A DNA stretch of 64,000 nucleotides from Paracentrotus lividus (Eukaryota > Echinodermata > Echinoidea > Camarodonta > Echinidae), in contig CALNVZ010003435.1 in assembly GCA_940671915.1 (NCBI GenBank), positions 8,743,475 to 8,807,474 of the forward strand. Direction: 5' to 3'. The position numbers were made by a program, and so were the translations under genes. Positions 1-12,044 of the stretch are shown here, piece after piece (the first letter of the stretch is position 1; every line of letters starts with the position of its first letter). The notes beneath the pieces are model-generated. The model was not told where the DNA came from, made no database searches, and saw nothing but the letters and a program-made list of their open reading frames with translations.

Positions 1-157
1 ATAAGAAATTGGGGATGATGACACATTTCTTTAATATTTTTTTTTTCCATCCCAGAGAAAACCCTGATATTTTCTTCCAGCTTTTAGAGCAAGCCCAAAT
101 TTCTCAATCGATTTCATATTTTCATACAAATCATACTTAAGACCCTTCTTGTTTACG

Positions 158-202
<45 letters not shown>

Positions 203-1699
203 CTATGGGTGCTTTTCGTTAAGTGTTGATCTACTTTTTATCTAAATTTCATTGATGTCCACAAATTTGTCTCCTACACAGATGCACACATAGTACACAT
301 ACATTGTATTTATTTCATAATAATTATTAGAAAATGTGACGTCACTTCACTGAAGTAGAAGCACCTACATGTAACACTGTCTTGTGAAAATTATGTTATT
401 TTGATTTGTATAATACAAAACCTTCAAAGCAAAAATAAAGATATGTGCAGTGAATTATTTACTTGCACATGTTCTACTGTCCAATGCGAGGTTTGCAAAC
501 TTTTAAGAGATGTCTCAAACAAAGTTAGTTCATCTTCTTTGTTGAAAAGTCCATCTGCTAGAGACATTGACCCAGTGCTTAAAAACCATTTGACAACTAT
601 TTACTTTAATGTCTATTGATCCATAGTTTAACTTTGGGAGCTAAGATCTAAGCCCCCTCGTGCATGCCACTGAAACCGAATTAATCCTCAATACTTTCAA
701 ATATAGAAGACATTTATTCTGATGCTGACATTATTGTACTATATTTTCTTTATTGAAAATTCTTACAATTACAATACGAGGGAGCTGTAATTTTTTTGTT
801 GGAAGAAAATTTTTAGTTGTGGTTTTGAATAAAGTACTAGATATCAATATCATATTTCGTATTATAAGAAAGAAATAACTTTTTGTATGAATCATTTCCA
901 TGACAAAAACAATATTTTACATTTAGTATAGTATTTATATGCAAAACAATCTTAATATCTTTTGTTCAATGGGATGTCCACAATCTCATTGGTCTACTCA
1001 AGCAAGAATTTTTAGTTATATGAATGGTCTCTTCATGGACTTAGTATCCTCCATTTTATTCTTGCATAACTTTTCAGTCAGTTTAGACCCTTCTGTCTCA
1101 TGAAAGAGATCAATATTTCTGAATACAGATTAGAACACTTGAAAAAAAAAAAAACATTTTTTTTGTATTGTGCCTTTGTGTACAGTTTATGTACTTTAAA
1201 GACAAAACCTGCATGAGGCATGTGCTTGCATTGTGTTATTTTTCTCTTTATAAATCGGAAGAATTCACCTATTTTTGGACAATTGATCAGTCGTTAAATT
1301 CTTCAAATTGGCAACAACCAGATTTGATGTGAACTTTTTAATACCAAAAAATCATTTTCATTTAAAAAATGTTGTGTATATCTGAAAAAAAGGTACATGG
1401 CCAGCAAATATGTTAAAAAGTTTGTAAAAACAAATACCGATTTTTATGATATTTTCATAATTATTACCAATTTAATGGTCTTTCATTTATTTTTCTTCTG
1501 CAAAATAAATCCTTGCGTCAAAAGCCATAAAGATAATGAGCACATTGTGTACACACATTTCTGCTATTTAAGCCTATGCATTTATCAAGCTAAAACCCCA
1601 TCACATCATCAATGTTGCCTAGATTGACCTTGAGTTATACACAATTTTTTACATTCTTTGAGCGTGATTGATTGCAGTGTATGCTTCAAGAAGTTATCA
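1..1699. other. AT-rich non-coding DNA
   Basis: No frame here has gene-like character. A 72-codon plus-strand frame at 401-619 has mixed composition but no recognisable family and no supporting splice sites. The stretch could be part of a long 3' UTR or intergenic DNA of a plus-strand gene off the left edge. An AATAAA near 4982 would fit a distant 3' end, but this is speculative. Confidence 0.4.
164..197. repeat. (TA)n microsatellite
   Basis: Perfect alternating TA of 34 bp. Confidence 0.95.
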
Positions 1700-1833
1700 G
1701 GGACCTGATTCTCAAAACCGTCATAGGTCTAAGTTCATGGACATCCAACTGAAATGCATGTTAATTATACAACACGTGTCCCTATGGATTGTCCAAGAAC
1801 TTAGATTTATGACAGTTTCTAGAAACAGGGCCC
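1700..1833. mobile_element. Small MITE-like palindromic element (134 bp)
   Basis: The two ends are inverted copies. The left end starts GGGACCTGATTCTC and runs through GTCATAGGTCTAAGTTCATG. The complement of the right end reads GGGCCCTGTTTCT and then GTCATAAATCTAAGTTCTTG. The arms are about 48 bp at roughly 80% identity and leave a short loop. It contains no coding sequence. Size and structure fit a MITE; the superfamily is not assigned. Confidence 0.75.
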
Positions 1834-3196
1834 CAGATGTTTGGATTTCATCCCTGTATTTATCTTTTTATGTTATACTTTTTAGTTTTTACTCCTCTGT
1901 TAATGGTAATGATGGCAAGTTATCAAATATTTTGCCTGAAACCATAGCTATTTGAACCAAGAATATATATATGTATATGTCGCATATATTCTTTAAAGGT
2001 ACATTTATTTGTTGTGTTTAATGATCAGCTGAGCTTTTTGTCAAAATAGGTGTTCATTCACTTGTATGCTTCAAAGTTTTGGGTATCAAAAAAAGAAAAA
2101 AAGAAAGAAGATTGTAATAGAATTGCAAATATGAAATAATCATGATCAAGTGAAATTTATTTGTTTAAAAGGGGATGTAATGATCATACATTCAACCGTG
2201 TCATTGAAATTTTCCCTAGGTTTTAAATGTGCTTTGGTCAGAGATGGCAAGTAGAACCGAATTGACACTATTTTTTGTGGTTAATTATAGTGGTTTTGTA
2301 TGAAATACTGATTTCCAAATTGCAATTCTGTGAAATTAAATGATTTTCTCTTTGAAATATTGATTTTCAGCCTTTGAAAAAGTGAAATGTTTTTACAATG
2401 GCATCTATGATGTTAACAAAAGTTTAATTTCCAAGCTCTGTTGCTCAAAAAATTGCTGCACGGAAGAAACATCAATGAAATATTTTTGTGTCAATTAATT
2501 TTATGAGTCTACAATTGATTTAAGGACGAAAATACCCAGTGTTTCTTTTCTACAGAGTTTGCAGTAGCTAAATAATTTTGGAAGTTTGTAAAATAATTTT
2601 TTCGTAAATTTGACATGTTTTGAACATTATCCTTCGTCATTTCATCACATTGCTACATTTAAAAAATCCTAAAAGTACTATAGCTGAAGCAGAAAAGAAA
2701 TTACTGTGTATCAACATTAACTTGTTGTTAATCTTTTACATCTTGCTTGTATGCTTATCTGTTATTAAGAAATTACTTGATGTTTGTTTGTTTGTTTTTG
2801 TTTTTGTTCGTTTGTTTTGTGTTTGTTTTTTGTTTGTTTTTTTTTTTTGGGGGGGGGGGAGCAGGAATAATTTGGATGATAAAAATGTCCAACAAGCTGA
2901 GCTGAATCTTAAGTTGTTGTCTCTCTCATTCACATGTTGTTGTATACTATTGTGTATATATTAAAAAAAACCAATGCATCTACGATCTTGAAGCAGTACT
3001 AACACTTTACTATCTAGATTACTATGTACCATGTAACAAAAACTGCCAATTATTACTAGTATTACGAGGACCAAGTCAAATATCTTGTTACCGGAGTGGA
3101 CTGTATATCACAAGTGTTCAAATAGCCTTTTCATGTTAACCATTACCAGAGTGCTATGCTTAGTCACATTGACTAATCTACTCTGGTTACCAGTGC
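1834..3196. other. AT-rich non-coding DNA with a T-rich/poly-G tract
   Basis: No coding signal is seen. A GTTT-rich and poly-T tract at 2781-2848 runs directly into 11 G at 2849-2859. The same layout (T/GTTT-rich then poly-G) recurs at 31407-31525 and, shorter, at 12893-12919. Confidence 0.6.
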
Positions 3197-3854
3197 TATG
3201 GTCACAACTTGTCATTACGTCTGTGTCGATTTCACCGAAATTCTATGCGTAGAACGCATGGGCATGCATGTTTCATTCAAAATCGCTGTAGCTCGCTGGC
3301 TATACTCATGCTACAACCATGTCAAAGGGTCTGTTCAATGTCCATTTTCAAATACCAAATGCTGATATAAAGAGAAACAAAGTGGGTGTTCATTGTCCCC
3401 ATTCCCGGTCGCAAAAGTAAACGTCTTTCAGATCTCCATTCGGAGGAAAATTTAAACTCAGAAAAAGATGCGTTTTGAATCACAATCAGCTTTGATTTTA
3501 CGGCCTTGAGCATCGCGAATGCAATGAAATGCAACACTGAACACAATTGAGTTTTCAAACGTCTTTAAATGTGCTCTTGCGGTGGAAGCGTCCGTTGCAA
3601 GTGGAAAAAAAAGCGCAGATGTTTGTTTTTGAGAGCGGGGAATTTAATGACGATGGACGTATAATCAGATTTAAATTTTCGACACTGAACGGTGTACCTC
3701 TGATCGCGTTTGTGTTCTGTGTTTTGTAATTGCGTTGTGTATCGTGATTCATGTTGGCGTTTAAAATTTACCCTATATGTAAGGAATCACATGAGTGGGC
3801 CACTTGAGCAGAGTGGAGCAAGCTGCCGGACACGCTTTACAGGTTGTGACCATG
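3197..3854. mobile_element. MITE-like element with GGTCACAAC ends
   Basis: The left end reads TATGGTCACAAC; the complement of the right end reads CATGGTCACAAC. The element is about 658 bp. The open frames inside it (for example 3547-3729) show no family signature. A sister element of similar size and ends lies at 12685-13311. No clear target-site duplication was found, so the exact edges are approximate. Confidence 0.6.
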
Positions 3855-5083
3855 CCTTAAAATTTTGTTTGGTTTAGACTGTTTGACTGGGTTATTGAAT
3901 GTGAGTTGGAAAACATAACCTTGTTTCTTTTATAAACTAGTATAGACCCCCTAATATTATTACCATTACTCTATTCACAATTATAGTGATGCCAAAGTAC
4001 TTAGAGTGGTATATCGAAAGACAGAAGTCTTTCTTTCAGTTTAGCTTTGCTATATTTAAAAAAAAAACAACAACTAGCATTGTTGATACTCAGAACTCTG
4101 ATTCCCAGATAAGTGAAAAAGTTACTGATGATTTACGGTTCAAATGAAGTAAAGCTTAGTTTCATGTTTTTATATATTTTGCACCCAAGAGTACATGGAT
4201 AAGGAATTACAATAGAAATTGTTTACTGAATGACGTGAAAGGACCCATTTATTACATTAAAAAAGTTGTCAAATGTTCATTACAATCTTGTTATTGAAAC
4301 TATAACTTTTTATAAGAAAAAGGACGATATGATTATGTATAAGTTGAATGCCCCAGACGCACTTTACAAGGCTAACACCAGACTAACTTTAAACCATATG
4401 AAAATCAAATGGCCAAGACTGTATTGATAACCAATCAGTTTGGAGTCACTTGTGTAATGTGACTGGGATAGGATGCCAACAAGCACATTGAGAAATATTA
4501 AAAACACCTCCATGTATCTAGTACTCGTATTACCTCTTATTAAGCATATTCGTCACCATCTCTTGTTATAATTTCAACAGGTTTTTAACCCATTTTATTA
4601 TTTGTATGCATAATTTCATCCGGTTTATCCATTGAAAATGAATATGAGCATTCAAGAGTTATATCAAAACTATATTGTTGTTTGTATAATTTGTTAATAC
4701 AATTTTTTAAAAACTTATTAATCAGAAATGAATATTTTTGTGTTATATACATATTTTGTATAATTTGCTTATTTCATTGCTTTGTGTTATATATGATATG
4801 ATTCTGTTTATGAAAAATGGAGCTTTGTACATTTTAAAGGGTTAATTGATCCTAATTTCTCACAACTTATAAAAATTATAGAAGAGAATATTTATATATA
4901 TTATTACTGAATCAGATGAGGAAGTAACATCTCGTATTGGCTCAGATTGTATTGTCTTTTCCCAGAAATTTTGTGTAAAAAAATAAATATACACGACCAT
5001 GACACAATGGAAAATAGACATATGTGTGTTTTATTTTATTACTGTTATTGTAGGAGCTTATAAAAAAAATCTTGATAATATTG
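3855..5083. other. AT-rich non-coding DNA
   Basis: No gene or repeat structure is recognised. An AATAAA occurs near 4982 in an A-rich context; it is a possible but unsupported 3' end of a transcript from the left. Confidence 0.4.
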
Positions 5084-5121
5084 TGATGATGATGATAATG
5101 ATGATGATGATGATGATGATA

Positions 5122-5162
<41 letters not shown>

Positions 5163-5174
5163 AATGATGATGAT
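5084..5174. repeat. (ATG)n microsatellite with ATA variants
   Basis: About 90 bp of GAT/ATG triplets with occasional ATA. It generates a long methionine-rich open frame that should not be annotated as a gene. Confidence 0.95.
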
Positions 5175-5408
5175 TATGACGTTGACCGTGATGAAATTGA
5201 TGGAGGTTTGTTATGGTGGTGGCTGTGGTAATGATAATGATGACCGTGTTAGTGGTAGTGTTGATAACAGCATACGTATAACGTTATTATTAGTAAAGAT
5301 GACGATGATGATGATTGTACACTGTCAAAAATTAATTAAAATGGTAAATAACAACACAGTTTCATGTAGCTAGAGAGTGAGATTTACAGTAAATTCCTGT
5401 TGGAAGTA

Positions 5409-6748
5409 CAGTGCGTATCAACAAAAACGGGACAGTTTTGAAAAGTCTGTCAAAGTTTTGTTTTAAATCATGATGTCTATATTTTTATGTTAATAGATGC
5501 TTCTGAAGTCTTATCTTTCAAATGCAATTTAAAAAATGAGTTTCGTCATGCTTGAGTACACACAGAAACATTTTGTCGGGGGCTCAAAAACGGCTTGCGC
5601 ACAAATGGAAAATTGAGAATTACAATCATCAGACTTCTTGCTATAATCAGCAGTCTTCCTCTAATTTTTTTCTTCATCCTTGCCATCTTTTTCGAATTAT
5701 GATTTTAAATCATTTACAAAGCTATTTATTTACTTTAATTGTTCGTTTTTTGTTTTCATTTTAAAATGTTATCTTTTCACAAAAAATATTCCTTTAAACT
5801 TGTTTTTTTTTTTTTTTGTCAAACCCATAAGAAAGGGATTGTGTTGGTTGTTTAATTGATTGTTTATTGATTGATTGATTGATTGCTTTGTTTATTTGTT
5901 TCTTTCATGCCTGAGCGAACACGGAAAGTTTTTGTCGAAGGTTCCAAAAAATAAAAAAATAAAAAAAAATTGATAATTCAAAGTGTATTATTTATTCTGA
6001 TCATTATTCTGATAAGGTACTCCCATTCGGAATGATTGTTACTTTTCACTGATCAATGATTATGTTAGTCTTTTGAGTCGATTCCTACGATTCTTCCAAC
6101 GATTTAATCAATCATTTGAACAATCTATCAAAAGTAATCGATCAATCGATAAATCATTTCAAAGAAACAAATTAATTAATCAAACGTCAATCGTTCAAAA
6201 TGGTCAATCTATTCAATCCTTCATTCAATCAAACGACAAACGATCAGTTAATAAATAAATCCAATCAATCAACCAACTAAATCCCCTTTCTTGGGTTGAC
6301 AAGATTCTTTATTTAATTTTTAATTTTAATTTTTATTTCTTTAGATTTGAAGGAATATTCAATGTCAAAAGATACATATTAACATGTGGAAAAAACAAAA
6401 ACAAAACAAAAACAATTCAATTAAATAAATAGCTTTGTAAAGGAATTTTGATAACAAAATTCGAAATAATGCAAGATAATGAAACGGTTAAGAGTAAGTC
6501 TGCTGATTAGCAAAAAGTCTGATGATCGTATTTCTCATTTTCTTCATTTTTGTCGCCGAAGCCTTTTTTTGAGCCCCGACAAAAACATTCTGTGTGCGCT
6601 CAAGCATGAACGAACTTATCATTTTAAATTGCATTTGAAAGATAAGACTTCAGAGCATCTATTAACAATCAAAAATATAGACATCATAATTTGAAAAGAA
6701 ATTTTGACAGACTTTTCAAAACTGTCCCGTTTTTATTGATACACCCTG
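5409..6748. mobile_element. 1.34 kb foldback DNA transposon (non-autonomous, TA target duplication)
   Basis: The left end CAGTGCGTATCAACAAAAAC matches the complement of the right end, CAGGGTGTATCAATAAAAAC. Both ends are flanked by TA (5407-5408 and 6749-6750), the insertion signature of the IS630/Tc1/mariner group. The arms are long. Similarity continues through GATGTCTATATTTTT, AGTCTTATCTTTCAAATGC and CATCAGACTT..GCT, then to an inner TTGTCAA..CCCA..AGAAAGG block near 5817-5840 and 6287-6305. The arms are therefore about 480 bp each around a roughly 370-bp core. The core holds another diverged copy of the GAGCxxACAC..TTTTGTCG segment (5913-5940) and many AATC/GATT tetramers. No transposase frame is present. 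Confidence 0.88.
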
Positions 6749-7009
6749 TATAGGTTACTCTAAAAACTACAGTGATTTTCTTTTTTTTACAGTGTAATTA
6801 TGGTAGTAATATTGTGACAATGGAGTTGGTGATGATGACTAGTGATGGTGTTTATGATTATAACATTAGTGATGATGATGATGATGCTGATTGTTATTAT
6901 GGTTGTTAATTATTTGAGACAATGACGTTGGTGGGGATGATAATGATGATGATGCTGATTGTTATTATGGTTGTTCATGATTTGAGACAATGACGTTGGT
7001 GGTGATGAT

Positions 7010-7256
7010 GCTCCAAATTTTTTTTTAAATGCTCCAAATTTTATTGTCCGGAAAGGATATTTATTTTGCCCCTTTTCTCGTGGCAGCCGCTGAGCAGCGC
7101 CAGATGGACGTTGCTCTATCCCCCTCTTGTTGAACGCCAAACAGGGAAGCAGCAACTACCACTTTTTAACGTCTTTTGGTATGACGCGGCCGGGGCTCGA
7201 ACCCATGACCTCCCGATTATGAGGCGGACGCTCTATCCACTGAGCCAACACATCAG
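7010..7256 (-). mobile_element. tRNA-derived SINE (tRNA-Met-like head)
   Basis: On the minus strand, 7250-7179 reads as a tRNA. A box-A-like TGGCTCAGTGGATAGAGCG is followed by an anticodon loop CTCATAA (CAT, Met-like) and a perfect box B, GGTTCGAGCCCC. A non-tRNA body of about 130 bp follows (TACCAAAAGACGTTAAAAAG onward). The 3' tail holds two copies of ATTTGGAGCATTT/C around an A run. Head, body and tail in this order define a tRNA-type SINE rather than a working tRNA gene. It sits inside the 60-bp minisatellite. Confidence 0.85.
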
Positions 7257-7340
7257 TTTTGATGATGATGATGATGATGATGATGCTGATTGTTATTATG
7301 GTTGTTAATGATTTGAGACAATGACGTTGGTGGTGATGAT

Positions 7341-7462
7341 GGTATGGTATGGTTTTATTTTCCGTATAAAAATCAAACATGATACATGATACAGAGTAAT
7401 AATATAACATAATATAGATACGGAGGGAACACTCTATTCAGAACCATTAATACAATGGCTCT
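7341..7462 (-). mobile_element. 122-bp interspersed repeat, copy 1
   Basis: This is the inverted counterpart of 26530-26651. Comparing base by base I see one difference in 122. In minus-strand sense it starts AGAGCCATTGTATTAATGG and ends AAATAAAACCATACCATACC. A short tandem CCATA tail after an AATAAA-like run suggests a retroposed element, but the parent family is not recognised. It splits one minisatellite unit just before CTGATTG. Confidence 0.85.
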
Positions 7463-7635
7463 GATTGTTATTATGGTTGTTAATGATTTGAGACAATGAC
7501 GTTGGTGGTGACAATGATGATGCTGATTGTTATTATGGTTGTTAATGATTTGAGACAATGACGTTGGTGGTGATGATGATGCTGATTGTTATTATGGTTG
7601 TTAATGATTTGAGACAATGACGTTGGTGGTAATGA

Positions 7636-8278
7636 TATGATGAGACTAGTGAGAGTGGTGATGATGATGGTGGTGGTGAGATGGTCATTTATGTACAATG
7701 ATGATATTGGCGGTAATGATAATGATCAATGGATTTGGGGTTGTTGGGAACAAAATTATTGAGTGGAAAACTATTCAAGTATAGTATAAGAACTAAGTTA
7801 TCGCAAAAAGAAATAAGGAACTTTTCCGATTTAAACAATCAAGGAAAGGAATAGCAAAATTACGAGGCAAAATTTGTAAAAACAAAAATAGAAATAAATA
7901 TATAGATTTCAAAAGATATACGCTGATATAAAAGCAGAAACTGTGGATATATATAACACCATATATTTACACATTCACAAAATTATCCACTGTTATTTTT
8001 GACGTTCATGTTGTATGTTCGGCTCAAGCAGCGGCCTATAACCAATGAACAAGCAAATAAAATACCACATCAAGATCGGATATCTTGTAAACAAGTCGAA
8101 AACCCATGCCATAACGCACCCATAGGGTATCCGCTGTACATCGGGTATAAGAAACCAACCGAGAGAAGCCAATTTTGTAATTGATTATTCGGATAGCCCG
8201 CAGTCATCCGCTATAATTTGACTTGAAACCAGAAACCGGTTCTATCTCATGCTTCCTCTCTCTATCTCTCCCCCTCTG

Positions 8279-8279
<1 letters not shown>
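7636..8279. other. Non-coding DNA
   Basis: GAT-rich residue of the minisatellite to about 7735, then unremarkable AT-rich sequence. No gene is recognised. Confidence 0.5.
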
Positions 8280-8356
<77 letters not shown>

Positions 8357-8410
8357 ACTCTTACCCTCTCTCTCACTCTTACCCTCTCTCTCACTCTTAC
8401 CCTCTCTCTG
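8280..8410. repeat. (CT)n microsatellite with TCTCACTCTTACC units
   Basis: Near-perfect (CT)n to about 8349, followed by about three copies of a 20-bp unit containing CTCTCACTCTTACC. It creates long Ser/Leu open frames with no gene meaning. Confidence 0.95.
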
Positions 8411-8482
8411 TATAGTTTATTTATTTCATTTTCTTTTGCTTCTCGTCATTTCTGTCTGTTTCTGTCTTTATCTGTATACTTT

Positions 8483-8902
8483 ATTATCATCATCATCATC
8501 ATCATTATTGTCATCGTCCTCATCATCACCACCATCCTCATCGCCATCGTCATCATCACCATTATCATCATCCTCCTCATCATCATAATTCACCTCTCTA
8601 TCATCATCATCATCATCATCACCACCATCATCATCACCATCACCATTATCATCATCCTCCTCATCATCATCATCATCATTCACCTCACTATCATCATCAT
8701 CATTATCATCATCATCATCACTATCATAATCAGCATCACCACCATCATCACCATCATCACATTCATTATTATCATCGTCCTCATCATCACCACCATCATC
8801 ATCACCATTATCATCATCCTCCTCATCATCATCATCATCACTCACCTCACTGTCATCATCATTGTCATCCGAGACCATCATCATCACCACCAACATCATT
8901 AC

Positions 8903-8949
<47 letters not shown>

Positions 8950-8965
8950 CCATCATAATCATCAT
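8483..8965. repeat. (ATC)n array with higher-order units
   Basis: About 480 bp of ATC with interruptions. A recurring higher-order block (GTCCTCATCATCACCACC, then ACCATTATCATCATCCTCCT, then TTCACCTCACT) appears around 8510-8600, 8625-8695 and 8775-8855. The same block recurs at 12066-12170. The open frames through it (poly-Ile, His or Asp) are artefacts. Confidence 0.95.
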
Positions 8966-10164
8966 GCTTCTTCTCGCCCCCCCCCCGCCAAAGCAAACAG
9001 CGGCAAATGTGATATGCCCCTTTTCTCTCAGGTTATGGCCATGGGTGTTGTGAGTTGCCTTCTCGATTATCATCAACTCACTCGTAACCTCTCATAACTA
9101 TCATCGGAAAGGAAAATAGAAGGGAAAGGGATTTAGGTAACAGTGGATAGCTAGAGCAGGGACTGGCTAGCATGGCTAGAGATACAATTTCCAAAGGGAT
9201 TTGGTTGAGGATCAATAGTTTTATATGTACTTCATTCAATGTAACACAGTCGATCTCCCGACTTCTTTAAATTTTGGTTTTGCTTTGCTTTGTTTTTGTA
9301 TTGTGTTTTTTTTTAATTTGTTTGTTTGTTTGGTTTTTTTTTATGTTTTTTTTTTGTGTCTTTTATTTCATTAAAACGTATCGAATTTGTTTTGTTTTCC
9401 ATATCATTCATATAAATTGAAAAAGTTTTATTTGCCCATCTGATCAATGAATACCTAAAGATTACCAAGTATCAAGATGAATATAGCTGGGGCGTATACA
9501 GTCCGCCATCCACCTACATGATAACCAAATATTGAATTATAACATCTTGGGAAAACAAAAGCAAGTATGCAATCCCTCGCAAGATTAGATACGATTAAAA
9601 AACAAACAAACAAACAAATAAAGACAGCAAAGGTGATATTCAGACTCTATACAGCTGTCAGACACCCCCCCCCCACACACACACACTTTGGGAGATTGTG
9701 CTCATCATACACCAAAAATATACACAATGTAACAAATATCTTAAGTGCATATAGCGTCTCTAACATTAAAAGCGGTTCATATTGCATGTATATCATAATT
9801 ATGTGATGTATCAAGACGCCTACTAATGAGTTTATACATTAAAACGAGACAGACATAAGTGGTAGCACAGGAAACAGAGAGAAAAGCAGGAAAAAAAGTA
9901 CTAGCTAATGTAATGAGCCTGTAGCAAGGCAAGTAAATTTCAAGTAAAGCTGTAATATAAACGTAAAATTGAATTTCATTATTCATGTCATTGGCTGATT
10001 AGTAAAGGCGAACTTCTTCTTTTCATCTTTTTAAAATTAAAAACAAAGATATGAATAGGATTCAACTGTTATGCAACATACTTTAAACTACATGTAGATA
10101 GCTCTGACCATTATATTCGAGCAATGATATATGAGAGAATGAAATAATTTAATAAAGAAGTAAA
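8966..10164. other. Non-coding DNA
   Basis: T/GTTT-rich around 9300-9360 and a C run followed by a CA run at 9666-9686. No gene or clear element. Confidence 0.5.
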
Positions 10165-10396
10165 CGACATTATTGATACGAAGGGACACCACTGGGAGGC
10201 GATCCCGTTGCTTAGCAACTATACCTTACACCGGGAGGTTGCAGAGCCAGGAGCCACCGGTGTGGTGTAAATTAATCCAGTCGAGGGAGGTGCAGTTCAG
10301 GAGAAGTACAAAAGGGCGGTCAAAGCCTTTGGGGCCGCAAGATATAGACAGTTCAAATCCGTTGTGAATAATAATAATAATATATAATAATAATAT
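10165..10396 (+). mobile_element. Possible retroelement 3' fragment with (AAT)n tail
   Basis: A GC-richer block of about 200 bp in AT-rich surroundings that ends GTTGTGAATAATAATAAT followed by further AAT repeats. Near the end, AGTTCAAATCCG resembles a tRNA box B. Short block plus trinucleotide tail fits a truncated LINE or SINE 3' end. No reverse transcriptase or full tRNA head is visible. Confidence 0.35.
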
Positions 10397-10769
10397 GGAA
10401 CAAAGATGCAAAATTTGCCGCACGCGTAGGGGCGCGTAGTCGGATGCTCCCCTGTTTTATTTGAATTCTCGTGAATTCGCGCATAAGGGTTGGCGTCCTC
10501 TTTATTTGCTGCATTTATGTATCTGTTTGAGGGTAGGCCTATACAGCATTAGTAATAATACGACTTTTGCAGTTTGTCTACCCTATAACCCGAGCAGCAA
10601 TTTAGAGTAAAATGTCGCATTCTGAATCTAATGTCACTATTAATAGACCATAATGGGAGGCTAATGTCCTAGAATTAAGTAATTTCTGTTTCAAACAACA
10701 TAGCAGAAAATTATTTTATGTAGGGTGGGAGATGGAATGAGAGAATGAGGAAAAGGGATATAGAGAGAG

Positions 10770-11065
10770 ATCTTCATCTCATTCTCCTCCTCCTACTGAT
10801 TCTCCTTCCCTCCTTCTCCCCTCCCCTCCTCCTCCTTTACCCCTCTCCTCATCTCCTCCTCCTTCTCCCCTCTTTCTCCACTCCTCTTTCTCCACCTTCT
10901 CCGCTCCTTCTCCACTCCTCTCTTGTTTCTCCCCTCCTCCTCTTCTACTTCTCCCTTCCTCTTCTCCTTCCCTCCTCCTTCTCCTCCCCTCTTCCTCCCA
11001 TCCTGCCCTCCTCCCCTTCTTCCTCCTCATTCTCATCCTCCTCCCCCTCTTCCCCTTCTCCCCGC
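10770..11065. repeat. Polypyrimidine (CTCCTT-rich) tract
   Basis: Nearly 300 bp almost free of purines on the plus strand, built from irregular CTCCT/CTTCTCC units. Mirror-symmetric pyrimidine tracts like this can form triplex DNA. Frames in it encode Ser/Pro/Leu-rich artefacts. Confidence 0.9.
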
Positions 11066-12044
11066 CCCAAAACCACGGAAATCCTGCACTCGCTGTGGAG
11101 CGTGATCACCCCCTTGCGCCTTGGAAGGGGAATGGTTATTGAAGGAATCGGCACGCACTCTTCGCTCTGGAGAGGACTCAATACAGTGAGTTCATGGGTC
11201 AAGATATGTACAACGCCTCTCCATTGGCATCGTTTCAAGGGGGGGGGGGGAGTTTTATGTAAAATGAAAAAAAGAAAAAAGAAAAAAGAAATGGGTCGTT
11301 TCTACATGTTGTATATTTTCAGCTACTTTGAAGAAAAATGAAATGCCGACATCGCACATCCTTCTGAAAGGGCTATACACATCCAAATTCCTCCTCATGA
11401 ATTCTCCTTACAGTTTAATGTGAACAGGCATTGGAGAGACTCCTTACCGTAAGTCGAAAATGAATCGAAGAAAGTGCACTTTTTTGGGGAAAGCAGTTGT
11501 TCCTGGAAACAATCAATAAATGAAAAATGGAACAAGGTTTTGCTTTCAATCAAGTATTCAGTCAACAATATTATAAACTTGATAAAGAGAGTCTCTGCTT
11601 TGGAGCATGTTAAAGAGTTGACCCCTATTACTATGCTCCAGCCTATATATCATTTTGGAAAAGGCTACTTACATCTATTGGAAACTAAAAACAAACAAAA
11701 ACAAAAAACAAAAACATAAAGAAGTTAAAAGAGTAATGTCGATAAATATAAATTTATATCCAAGGGGTCATCGATTGCACTTACACTCAGAATATGTAAA
11801 TTGTGACGATCGTTTCTGAATATGATTTGGAAATAAGATAAGGACATAATTATTCAAAACCCTTGCAAACTTGGATTAAATTTGTGCGACATCCTTGGGT
11901 CTATCATCAAGTTCCATCGGTAAGAAAATTATCAAAGTCCATACGAGAAGGTCAAACGGCAATGTCATGGAATACTTCCAAGGTCAAAGGTCAAGTGTTA
12001 CGAAATACCCGAGGCGATTGCTCCATGTCAATATTATGTCGACA
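11066..12044. other. Non-coding DNA
   Basis: An ordinary stretch with a poly-G run near 11239-11250 and an AAAAAGAAAA run after it. The frames present have no recognisable family. Confidence 0.4.

Larger units (their letters stand above)
6886..7635. repeat. 60-bp minisatellite, about six units, interrupted by two insertions
   Basis: The unit begins GCTGATTGTTATTATGGTTG and ends ACAATGACGTTGGTGG followed by a variable run of GAT. Unit starts are near 6886, 6953, 7285, 7461, 7522 and 7581. A SINE (about 7010-7256) and a 122-bp repeat (7341-7462) lie between units and break the array cleanly, so both inserted after the array formed. Confidence 0.9.

Noticed and set aside
7179-7250. A working tRNA-Met gene
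   Set aside because: It has a SINE body and tail, and no terminator-like T run directly after the tRNA part. It is better explained as a SINE head.
8249-9097. 282-codon plus-strand frame and 202-codon minus-strand frame
   Set aside because: Entirely products of CT and ATC microsatellites; Ser/Leu, Ile/His or Asp/Met runs with no domain.
10745-11341. 198-codon plus-strand frame
   Set aside because: First two thirds are the polypyrimidine tract; the rest has no family signature.
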